Positions 1 to 5,593 are shown, numbered from the stretch's first letter. The stretch is DNA of 5,593 nt from an archaeon (GCA_024256265.1 JACGUK010000062.1:1-5593); one strand, 5' to 3'. The notes: generated by a model not told the origin, from the sequence alone. Numbers and translations are program-made.

Positions 1-1310
1 ACATAAGGTATGCAATCATCAACCATTCTGCTGGCTTTTTGTATATCATCAGATATGGCAAGAATCTCAACCAACCTTGAACCAGCAGATAGAATTTTAC
101 CATCTTCACTTAAATTTGCACTTCCCCAATAAAATTTACAACCCTCTTGCATTATCGCTTTTTCATCAACAAAGATAGGATGGTTCTTTGCCAATTCTCT
201 ATCATCAGGATAGCCTTTAGGTGCTACGGCTTTTACAACCGTTGCCTTCTCATCAAATTCTATGTTTAACTTTGATAATTTTCCATCCAGTATTGCCAGG
301 CATATATCGACGAAATCGGTCTTTGATACGCTCAAAACATTCAAAGCCTCAGGATCGCCAAATCTAGAGTACATCTCTATTATTGTAGGACCCTCTATCT
401 CTGTCAGCATCATCTGACCTGCAACCACACCATGATAACTCTTGCCAGTCTTGTCTTGTATCGCTTGAACCAAGGATTTTACTATCTCCAAAGATTCCTC
501 ATACTCTTCCTTTGTTATGAAAGGTAAATTTAAGCCAGGACCAGATATGGAGCCCATTCCACCTGTTTCTGTGCCTATATCGAACTCATGAGCATGCTTG
601 TTATCTTGCACCAAAGGCATGCCTTTTATACATTTTCCATCTGTGAAGCATTGTAGAGTATACTCAGGACCCCAGACCTTTTCTTCTACAAGAATCTTAT
701 CATCTATATCTGAGTAGCTCTTCATGTAATCCTCTAACCAATCAGCATGCCTAGACTTGAACCTCTGCTTCTCATCATGAAGGTATAGTTGCTGATCCTC
801 TACAACCTTAACTCCTTTACCTCCAGCCTGCCTTGCAGGCTTTAATGCAACGTTTTGCAACCAAGTTAGAGTGTCAGAGTATCTTTCTAAAACTGTATAA
901 GCATCTTGGGAAGATTTGAAGGTCTTGAACAAAAGTCTGCCTTTTATTCCATACTCCCATTGTAATCTTCTCATCTCAGCCTTTGACATCTCTATCATGG
1001 CTACTTCTTTATTGGCACCAACACAAGGTATACCTCTTTTTTCTAATTCATCTGGAACTCCATGAAAGTTTGGCTCCTCAGGTCCAACTATTACAAAGTC
1101 TACTCCCCACATTTCAGCATAACTTGCAACTTTATCTGGTTCTGTAGTCTTTTGGAGAACAAAATCTCCTCCTGTCCTTTTACATATATTAAATATTCCT
1201 GGATTCCTTATCTCAGCCAACCAGAATACCTTTGGATGATATTTGCTTCTCTCTAAAGCCTCTGCTATCGCATGCTCTCTTGATGCATTACCGATGCCCA
1301 TTATCTTCAT
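1..1310 (-). CDS. purD: Phosphoribosylamine-glycine ligase (GAR synthetase), 3' end cut by window edge
   Basis: PurD joins glycine to 5-phosphoribosylamine with ATP to give GAR, the second step of IMP synthesis, in the cytoplasm. I translated 436 codons, open to the window edge. The N-terminal domain starts MKIMGIGNASREHA, matching the family's usual GGREHA region. VGPEEP is at residues 75-80. The ATP-grasp domain shows ALKPARQAGGKGVKVV (155-170), the strand EEKVWGPEYTLQ (209-220), QDNKHAH (235-241), TGGMGS (249-254) and RFGDPEA (316-322). The C-terminal domain shows SAGSRLVEILAIS (408-420), so only a short tail is missing. The ATG at 1310 is the only start: an in-frame TAG lies four codons upstream, and the N-terminus aligns with the family. 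The residue two after Glu312 is Tyr314, where the family usually has Asn. A gap and a toxin-antitoxin-type pair separate purD from the purF genes, so it may have its own promoter. Confidence 0.94.
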   Translation of the reverse strand, partial: MKIMGIGNASREHAIAEALERSKYHPKVFWLAEIRNPGIFNICKRTGGDFVLQKTTEPDKVASYAEMWGVDFVIVGPEEPNFHGVPDELEKRGIPCVGANKEVAMIEMSKAEMRRLQWEYGIKGRLLFKTFKSSQDAYTVLERYSDTLTWLQNVALKPARQAGGKGVKVVEDQQLYLHDEKQRFKSRHADWLEDYMKSYSDIDDKILVEEKVWGPEYTLQCFTDGKCIKGMPLVQDNKHAHEFDIGTETGGMGSISGPGLNLPFITKEEYEESLEIVKSLVQAIQDKTGKSYHGVVAGQMMLTEIEGPTIIEMYSRFGDPEALNVLSVSKTDFVDICLAILDGKLSKLNIEFDEKATVVKAVAPKGYPDDRELAKNHPIFVDEKAIMQEGCKFYWGSANLSEDGKILSAGSRLVEILAISDDIQKASRMVDDCIPY

Positions 1311-1541
1311 GTAGATGCCCTACCAGAGTCCCATTACTTCTAAATACAACAGGTCTCCTATGCACTTTCTTTGTACGTACTTCTAAATATACCTTAAGGA
1401 GGAAGTTGAGCATCCAACCTTTCAGCTCTCTGTAAGGTGGTGAAGGGAATCATCGAAGTGTAATTTTTCAAAAATCTTCCCATACTCATTTATATGACCT
1501 GTTAGCCAATTCTTATAAAAAATTATTCGTACAAAACTTAG
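1288..1541 (-). pseudogene. Possible frameshifted remnant of an unidentified small gene
   Basis: Two open frames overlap here on the minus strand. One runs 1541-1422 (39 codons, no ATG/GTG/TTG start) and contains HINEYGKIFEKLHFDDS. The other is open from 1449 to 1288 and contains PPYRELKGWMLNFLLKVYLE and RRPVVFRSNGTLVGHL. It has an internal ATG at 1413 (41 codons) and overlaps the purD start by 23 bp. Their composition resembles protein rather than spacer. One extra C in the CCC run at 1445-1447 would join them into one frame reading DDSPSPPYREL across the junction. I do not recognise the product. It could be a decayed gene, a sequencing indel in a real small gene, or chance. The 41-codon frame from 1413, preceded by AAAGGTTGG, could alternatively be a small gene coupled to purD. 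Confidence 0.3.
1335..1389 (-). repeat. 12-bp direct repeat upstream of purD
   Basis: The minus-strand 12-mer TATTTAGAAGTA occurs at 1389-1378 and again at 1346-1335, with start points 43 bp apart, both within 80 bp of the purD start. The inner copy centres about 33 bp and the outer about 74 bp before the ATG. The outer copy extends to GGTATATTTAG, which could be a weak TATA box giving a leader of roughly 50 nt. The pair could be an operator, a promoter duplication or coincidence. An 8-bp palindrome GTACGTAC (1373-1380) overlaps one end of the outer copy. Confidence 0.4.
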
Positions 1542-1559
1542 TTAATTAATAGTAAAATC

Positions 1560-1700
1560 CTAAACTTTTGCAATTTCATAGATTTCTGTATCTGATTTTC
1601 CTTTTAATGTAGTCTCATTAATGTGAAGTACTTCTATGTCAAAATTCCTTAGAAATTTTGCCGTCTTTATTGAGATGTTTTGATCAAGAAGGAATCTCAT
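1560..1700 (-). pseudogene. Truncated DUF5615 (PIN-like) toxin-type protein
   Basis: This 46-codon frame begins MRFLLDQNIS and continues with KTAKFLRNF, EVLHINE and SDTEIYEIAKV before a TAG at 1562-1560. It fits the first half of DUF5615 proteins, PIN-like putative RNases that begin like MRFLLDENLP and usually run to about 110-120 residues. The expected second half, with a strand such as RILITxDKDF and a further acidic residue, is absent. No frame downstream restores it convincingly: a one-base shift gives RILLLIN and then a stop. Asp6 is present, but the following acidic position is Gln7. The ATG overlaps the DUF433 stop by four bases (ATGA), the typical arrangement of this pair. It is probably a broken, inactive toxin gene. 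A functional short form cannot be excluded. Confidence 0.65.
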
Positions 1701-1912
1701 GGCAATAACTTTATTTCCTCTTCTTGTAAGGCTGATATAGCATACTGAATAGCTTCCTTCACATTTTCTTCCGTTAGTTCTGGATAATATTCAAGAACTT
1801 TTTTAACATCGTAGCCTCCTGCGAGAAGGCTTAAAATATCGGCTACCATAATACGAGTACCTTTTATTACTGGTTTCCCATGGCAAATTTTTGGATTTAT
1901 TTCTATTGGCAT
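1697..1912 (-). CDS. DUF433 family protein, putative antitoxin
   Basis: This 71-residue protein carries the DUF433 signature ICHGKPVIKGTRIMV (residues 9-23), then LSLLAGGYD and VLEYYPELTEENVKEAIQYA, a helical winged-helix-like segment. Length and sequence fit the whole family domain. DUF433 proteins are small and commonly sit directly before DUF5615 PIN-like proteins, where they are considered antitoxin-type partners and probably DNA-binding autoregulators. Here the stop overlaps the start of such a partner (ATGA), but the partner is truncated. The ATG at 1912 has no good ribosome-binding site. A TATA-like element centred 26 bp upstream suggests a leaderless transcript. The gene is unrelated to purine synthesis by family, so it is probably a passenger inserted between purF and purD. 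Confidence 0.9.
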   Translation of the reverse strand: MPIEINPKICHGKPVIKGTRIMVADILSLLAGGYDVKKVLEYYPELTEENVKEAIQYAISALQEEEIKLLP

Positions 1913-1933
1913 ACTTTCTTATTATATGAAAGA

Positions 1934-1948
1934 GTTTATAAGTTTTCG
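1934..1948 (-). promoter_or_regulatory. Putative archaeal TATA box and BRE for the DUF433 gene
   Basis: On the minus strand CGAAAA CTTATAAAC reads from 1948 to 1934. The TATAAA-like core centres at about 1938, which is 26 bp before the A of the ATG at 1912. This is the usual distance between an archaeal TATA box and the transcription start, so the transcript would start at or next to the start codon. The A-rich stretch just upstream roughly fits a BRE. Only sequence pattern and spacing support this. Confidence 0.5.
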
Positions 1949-2001
1949 ACGAGGAAGAGTTTGTCTAATAATTCCAACAATAAATAATTACAGAGTAGCG
2001 A

Positions 2002-2079
2002 TTACTCAGTAAGGACAGGATGAGACCATAAAGCCTCTCTCTCCTGCAGATATACCCTTAATGCTTCCGTTGCATCTTC
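2002..2079 (-). other. Possible out-of-frame C-terminal tail of the second PurF
   Basis: Directly after the TGA of the second purF-like gene (2080-2078), the +1 frame stays open for 25 codons to a TAA at 2004-2002. It encodes EDATEALRVYLQERE followed by ALWSHPVLTE, an acidic, probably helical tail. The codon choice (AGG, AGA, GTA) resembles the genes. Upstream, this frame is closed by a TAG inside the purF-like gene and has no ATG, GTG or TTG, so it is unlikely to be an independent gene. Joined to the gene, it gives an end of NYPEESL plus 25 residues, closer to usual PurF lengths. It may be the true C-terminus behind an indel in the TTT run at 2082-2084, a programmed +1 shift at TTA-TGA-A, or chance. 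Confidence 0.45.
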
Positions 2080-3388
2080 ATAAAGACTCCTCAGGATAAT
2101 TTCCTGTGAAGCAACCTAGGCAAAGAGAACTCTTAGGTAATCCTATGGACTCTATTAAACCTTCGATGGATAGATAAGAGAAGGTATCAGCGCCTATTAT
2201 CTCAGCTATTTCTTTATTTGATAAAGCTCTACCTATCAGCTCATCTTCTTGAGGAACTTCTGTGCCAAAGGGGCATCGGGCAATTAAAGGAGGGCTTCCT
2301 ACCCTAACATGAACCTTCTTAGCTCCTTTTCTCTTTATATTGTATACTGTGTTTCTTAACGTATTACCTCTAACAACGCTATCATCTATGAGAATTATCT
2401 CTTTTCCATCAACAGATGCTTTGATTGGGTTTAACTTCAATTGAACTCCAACTATCCTTTCAAATTGGCTAGGCTTTATCGCGCTTCTTACATGCCTGCC
2501 AGTTCTAGTGAAACCAAGCCTTACAGGAATACTACTATGCTCTGAATAAGACATAGCGAAGGGTATTGCTGTATCAGGGACTCCTATAACTACATCTGCC
2601 TTTACAGGGTTCTCCTCAGCTAATCTTTTTCCTATCATCCCCCTAACCTTGCTTACAGGAATAGAGTTAAGATACGAATCAGGTCTTGCAAGATATACAT
2701 ACTCAAAACTACAGTATGCAGGATTATTACTAAAGGAGCATTTTCTTTCTATGCTTAATGGATCCAGTACAACCACTTCCCCAGGTCTTATGTATCCTGA
2801 ATGCTCTGCTCCTATCACATCAAGGGCTGAGCTTTCTGATGCTATCGCTCCTATATCAAATCCTATGGCTCCAACTTCTAATGGCTTTATGCCATGAATA
2901 TCTCTACCACAAATCATCCTCTGATCCTTTGTTAAAGCGATAAAAGAATAGCCTCCCTTTACTTCCTCTATCAACTTCTTAGCAGCGTATATAGGGTCTT
3001 TTTGCTCACCTATTCTCTTTGATAGCATCTCAGCAAAAATTTGAAATGAAATTTGTCTATTCTCATGTAACGCTGGCTTTCCATCACCCACTAATGCAAG
3101 TTGTATAGGCTCATCAACTTTTATTACATAATCCCCCTTCTCTGTTGATACTTGTCCAATCCCTAGAAAGCCTTTTACATCATCTTGTTTTATCCTCTCA
3201 AATACATCTTCTACCAAGCCATCCTCAAATATCCATTTTAATGAATTAGATTCATGATTATAAACTGCGAAGCTTGTTGCCTCTTGACCTCTTCCTTGAA
3301 GAGAGCTTAATCCGTAATAGATGAACTTTTTTGAGTCCCAATTCTCTCTTCCTTCACCAAAAGCATAAAAGCCAAAGATTCCAGCCAA
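2078..3388 (-). CDS. purF: PurF paralogue with degenerate glutaminase and intact phosphoribosyltransferase domain
   Basis: This 436-residue protein aligns over its length with amidophosphoribosyltransferase, which makes 5-phosphoribosylamine from PRPP. The PRTase half is well kept: VIGVPDTAIPFA (267-278), the flexible loop and QLKLNP (316-321), and the PRPP motif IILIDDSVVRGN (331-342). The usual [4Fe-4S] ligands are Cys226, Cys372, Cys423 and Cys426. The N-terminal Ntn-glutaminase domain has lost its catalytic parts. The nucleophile position is Ala2 (MAGIFGF), LQHRGQES is LQGRGQEA, GHVRYST is GQVSTEK without Arg-Tyr, the HNG motif is GDG (101-103), and the TDxE segment is missing. Glutamine use is therefore unlikely; it may use ammonia, or pair with the preceding PurF. 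The TTG start abuts the upstream TAA in the same frame and is chosen because it aligns with the PurF N-terminus, and no other start lies nearby. The C-terminus may continue to 2002 after a one-base shift. Confidence 0.88.
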   Translation of the reverse strand: MAGIFGFYAFGEGRENWDSKKFIYYGLSSLQGRGQEATSFAVYNHESNSLKWIFEDGLVEDVFERIKQDDVKGFLGIGQVSTEKGDYVIKVDEPIQLALVGDGKPALHENRQISFQIFAEMLSKRIGEQKDPIYAAKKLIEEVKGGYSFIALTKDQRMICGRDIHGIKPLEVGAIGFDIGAIASESSALDVIGAEHSGYIRPGEVVVLDPLSIERKCSFSNNPAYCSFEYVYLARPDSYLNSIPVSKVRGMIGKRLAEENPVKADVVIGVPDTAIPFAMSYSEHSSIPVRLGFTRTGRHVRSAIKPSQFERIVGVQLKLNPIKASVDGKEIILIDDSVVRGNTLRNTVYNIKRKGAKKVHVRVGSPPLIARCPFGTEVPQEDELIGRALSNKEIAEIIGADTFSYLSIEGLIESIGLPKSSLCLGCFTGNYPEESL

Positions 3389-4816
3389 TTATCCCTTCAT
3401 CTCCTCTCTACTTTTAAACTTAGGAGTACATTTAAGGCAAGAGTAGTCTCCTGTTACGCATGAGAGGCAAAATTCGCTGGTAGGCAAACCTATGCCTTTA
3501 CTCAATCCTTCTATGTCATTGTAACCAACGAAATCTGCATTTAGGGCAAAGGCAACCATATCGTTGATGTAATTTAGATCACTTTTATCTTTACAGAATT
3601 TATAGGCTATAAGCTCTTCTTGAGTAGGAAAGTCTATGCCAGCATAGCAAGGATATCTTATCGGAGGAAATGTAATTACAAAGCTTATCTTCTTCGCCCC
3701 TGCCTTCTTCAATATATCGGCAATTATCAAAGAGCTAGTGCCTCTTACTATGCTATCATCAACAACTATTACATTTTTTCCATCTACAATAGCCTTTACA
3801 GCACTTATCTTCTTTACTATTTCCTCTCTTCTTTTCTGAATAGGCTCTATGAAGCTCCTCAGGGCACCTCTCTTTCTATACCTATCCTTCATCAACCCTT
3901 CTTCAAAAGAAATTTTTGATTCTACTGAAAATCCTTGGGCAGCGGGTCTTGCTGAGTCTGGGACTGGTATTACTACATCCCCTTCCAATCGATACTTCTT
4001 AGCCAGCTCAGCACCAATCCTCTTCCTCGTAAGATATACGTTTATTCCCTCCAGATATGAGCTAGGATGAGAAAAATATGTATATTCAAAGGGGCAGTGA
4101 GCATGCCCCACTTCATTGCAAAACATGCAAGTTGAAAGACCGCTTTTATCAATCTTAACTAGTTCACCAGGCTTTACATCTCTTATCAAATTTGCTCCAA
4201 GAGAGTCAAGAGCACAACTCTCTGAGGCTATGAAATAAGTTTTTGTATCCTCTTGGTAGCCTATGCAGAGGGGTCTGAAACCTCTCTCATCTCTCGCTGC
4301 CAAAAGCTCTCCCTTTTCAGTCAATATGACCATTGAGTAAGAACCGTTCAGCTCTTTGCTCAAAATTTCAAATGAAGTTTGCCAATCCTTATGCTGATTG
4401 TATAATTGCTTGAGCCTAATGCCAACCAATTCTGTATCTGTTACTGAACTCGAGACGCTATTTTCCTTTGATACTTTATTCATTAATTCATCAACATTCG
4501 CTATGGTACCATTATGGGCTATGAAAAGAAATTTTCCTACATTTATAGGATGAGCGTTCTCTATAGCTGTTCTACCTTTCGTTGAATAACGGACATGACC
4601 TATGCCCACATTTCCTTTCATCTTCTCGATATTATAAGCATCATCAAGGTCTTCCATGACCAAGCCAAGTTTCTTATAAGCATCATGCCCAAATACAGCC
4701 ATCCCCCATGACTCTTGACCTCTATGCTGAAGGCTCTCAAGACCTCTTACCAAGAGTTGTGATACATCAAAATCATCAAAGGAATAAGCACCAATTACTC
4801 CACATTTTTCTTTCAT
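3389..4816 (-). CDS. purF: Amidophosphoribosyltransferase (glutamine PRPP amidotransferase)
   Basis: PurF converts PRPP and glutamine to 5-phosphoribosylamine, the committed first step of purine synthesis, in the cytoplasm. From the ATG at 4816 it has 475 residues. MKEKCGVIGAY puts the nucleophile at Cys5 behind a four-residue propeptide, presumably removed by self-cleavage. Glutaminase motifs are LQHRGQES (29-36), GHVRYST (73-79), HNG (101-103) and TDTE (126-129). The PRTase domain has VIPVPDSARPAA (282-293), RSFIEP (320-325) and VIVVDDSIVRGTS (349-361). Cys241, Cys390, Cys450 and Cys453 match the Bacillus-type [4Fe-4S] ligands. Extra CxxC pairs lie at 230/233 and 460/463. The flexible loop between Tyr313 and Arg320 is about four residues longer than in typical enzymes. 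The ATG overlaps the purL TGA by one base and has GGTGAG five bases upstream; the TTG at 4819 is the poorer start. Confidence 0.95.
   Translation of the reverse strand: MKEKCGVIGAYSFDDFDVSQLLVRGLESLQHRGQESWGMAVFGHDAYKKLGLVMEDLDDAYNIEKMKGNVGIGHVRYSTKGRTAIENAHPINVGKFLFIAHNGTIANVDELMNKVSKENSVSSSVTDTELVGIRLKQLYNQHKDWQTSFEILSKELNGSYSMVILTEKGELLAARDERGFRPLCIGYQEDTKTYFIASESCALDSLGANLIRDVKPGELVKIDKSGLSTCMFCNEVGHAHCPFEYTYFSHPSSYLEGINVYLTRKRIGAELAKKYRLEGDVVIPVPDSARPAAQGFSVESKISFEEGLMKDRYRKRGALRSFIEPIQKRREEIVKKISAVKAIVDGKNVIVVDDSIVRGTSSLIIADILKKAGAKKISFVITFPPIRYPCYAGIDFPTQEELIAYKFCKDKSDLNYINDMVAFALNADFVGYNDIEGLSKGIGLPTSEFCLSCVTGDYSCLKCTPKFKSREEMKG
3392..3406 (-). promoter_or_regulatory. Candidate ribosome-binding site for the TTG start of the second purF
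   Basis: Inside the last codons of purF lie GAGGAG (3406-3401, 12 nt before the TTG) and AAGGGA (3397-3392, 3 nt before it). Neither has ideal spacing. Initiation at the TTG may depend on ribosomes that have just terminated at the adjoining TAA. Confidence 0.35.
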
Positions 4817-5593
4817 CAAATCTCACCCATGCATCTCGGAATGGAACTTAGCCAGCTATCCTTTAAATCGGATAAAGGTATAGATATCAATTCCTTACCT
4901 TTATAAGAAATCTTTAAAGCCTCTCCTCCAACCTTGCCAATAACATTGTATGCAATGCCAGCCTTTCTCATAATTCCTAAAAATTCATTCATATTCACAT
5001 CATCAGTTTCTATTATGAACCTAGAATGAGTCTCTGAAAAAAGAAGCTCATCTATTCTTAGATCATGAGCAGGAATATTTGAACCATCGATGGATGCACC
5101 AATGCTTCCAGTTATACACATCTCTGCTAAGGCTACTGCTATCCCTCCTTTTGATACATCGTGCACAGCTTTGACAAGCCCTTTTCTTATAGCATCTAGA
5201 ACAGCATGTATTGTTTCCTTTTCTTTAACAAAATCGATTTTTGGTGCTATTCCTCCAATCAAGCCATGAATGTACTCATAATACTCTGAACCACCCATCT
5301 CTGACTTCGTTTCACCCATAATTATAATATAGTTACCATCATGCTTGAAGTTCATAGTTGTTATCCAATCTTGCTTTTCTATCCTTCCTATGGCTGCTAT
5401 TACTGGGGATGGCTTGATGGCCATGTTCTTCAACTTATCTTCATTGTAAAAGCTAACCTTACCTCCTATGCATGGCAAACCTATGGCTTTAGAGTAATCT
5501 GCCAACCCTCTTACAGACTCGCTGAAAGTCCAAAATACTTCAGGGTTTCCTGGGTCTCCGAATTGAAGATGATCAACGAAAGCTAATGGCTCA
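4816..5593 (-). CDS. purL: Phosphoribosylformylglycinamidine synthase, small-type subunit PurL, 5' part outside window
   Basis: PurL makes FGAM from FGAR with ATP, using ammonia supplied by PurQ and a complex held together by PurS. The frame is open to the right edge and gives the last 258 residues. Recognisable parts are FGDPGNPEVFW near the start, RGLADYSKAIG, GGKVSFYNED (usual GGNVSxYNET), MGETKSEMGGSEYYEY, VHDVSKGGIAVALAEM and LLFSETHSRFIIET. These form the second AIRS-like N and C domains. The protein ends shortly after the C-terminal AIRS-C fold, with no fused glutaminase, so this is the roughly 700-residue PurSQ-dependent type and not the large enterobacterial type. The TTG at 5505 is internal, because homology continues upstream to the edge. 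The TGA overlaps the purF ATG by one base, indicating an operon. Confidence 0.95.
   Translation of the reverse strand, partial: EPLAFVDHLQFGDPGNPEVFWTFSESVRGLADYSKAIGLPCIGGKVSFYNEDKLKNMAIKPSPVIAAIGRIEKQDWITTMNFKHDGNYIIIMGETKSEMGGSEYYEYIHGLIGGIAPKIDFVKEKETIHAVLDAIRKGLVKAVHDVSKGGIAVALAEMCITGSIGASIDGSNIPAHDLRIDELLFSETHSRFIIETDDVNMNEFLGIMRKAGIAYNVIGKVGGEALKISYKGKELISIPLSDLKDSWLSSIPRCMGEI
4822..4827 (-). promoter_or_regulatory. Shine-Dalgarno site of purF
   Basis: GGTGAG on the minus strand (4827-4822) matches the archaeal-type GGTGA core and stands 5 nt before the ATG at 4816. The spacing to the TTG at 4819 would be only 2 nt, which supports the ATG as the start. It lies within the last codons of purL, consistent with translational coupling. 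Confidence 0.65.

Noticed and set aside
1062..1435. Two plus-strand open frames of 64 and 67 codons
   Set aside because: They lie mostly opposite purD and its upstream region, resemble no family, and look like antisense shadows.
1394..1489. 31-codon minus-strand frame starting MSMGRFLKNY
   Set aside because: It has no family resemblance and no good ribosome-binding site, and it overlaps the more protein-like frames on the same strand.
1311..1560. Purine riboswitch or other structured RNA before purD
   Set aside because: No conserved riboswitch core or strong paired helices were visible by eye.
1913..2001. Transcription terminator after the second purF
   Set aside because: The stretch is AT-rich with some T-rich minus-strand sequence, but I found no convincing hairpin or long T run to call.
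2649..2943. Plus-strand open frames of 82 and 61 codons inside the second purF
   Set aside because: They are fully antisense to a well-supported gene and have no recognisable domain.
3620..4070. Plus-strand open frames of 99 and 73 codons inside purF
   Set aside because: They are antisense to conserved PRTase motifs and have shadow-like composition.
4817..4819. TTG as the purF start (476 residues)
   Set aside because: The ATG directly after it is better spaced from GGTGAG and forms a usual TGATG overlap. Either start leaves the nucleophile Cys behind a short propeptide.
5503..5505. TTG as the purL start
   Set aside because: The frame continues upstream to the edge with clear PurL homology, so this codon is internal.
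5341..5586. Plus-strand open frame of 81 codons opposite purL
   Set aside because: It is antisense to conserved PurL sequence with no family match.

Overview
All recognisable genes lie on the minus strand. In transcription order they are the end of purL, purF, a second purF-like gene, a small DUF433/DUF5615 toxin-antitoxin-type pair, and purD. This is a piece of a de novo purine (IMP) biosynthesis cluster. PurF, PurD and PurL supply steps 1, 2 and 4 of the pathway.

The window looks archaeal, plausibly a Thermoproteota-type or other thermophile-like lineage, though this is an inference. Base composition is AT-rich (about 40% G+C by eye). Arginine is coded almost only by AGA/AGG, and isoleucine often by ATA. 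purF has a GGTGA-type Shine-Dalgarno site, and the small DUF433 gene has a TATA box placed as for a leaderless archaeal transcript. The PurL is the short type that works with separate PurS and PurQ subunits, as in archaea and Gram-positive bacteria.

Layout from right to left: positions 5593-4816 hold the last 258 codons of purL. Its stop overlaps the purF start by one base (TGATG). purF (4816-3389) is complete, with glutaminase nucleophile Cys5, the PRPP motif and all four expected [4Fe-4S] cysteines. Its TAA stop is followed at once, in the same frame, by the TTG start of a second PurF homologue (3388-2078). That paralogue keeps the PRPP motif and the four cluster cysteines, but its glutaminase domain has lost the nucleophile and the other expected catalytic motifs. 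Its reading frame may really continue, after a one-base shift, to 2002. A DUF433 gene (1912-1697) and a truncated DUF5615 gene (1700-1560) follow with an ATGA overlap. About 250 bp then hold only short, broken reading frames and a 12-bp direct repeat. purD runs from 1310 off the left edge.

The most unusual point is the tandem of a complete PurF and a glutaminase-dead PurF. The two may form a mixed oligomer, or the second may be an ammonia-dependent or regulatory phosphoribosyltransferase. Secondary points are the possible frameshifted tail, two extra CxxC pairs in the complete PurF, and the decaying toxin-antitoxin-type pair lodged inside the pathway cluster.
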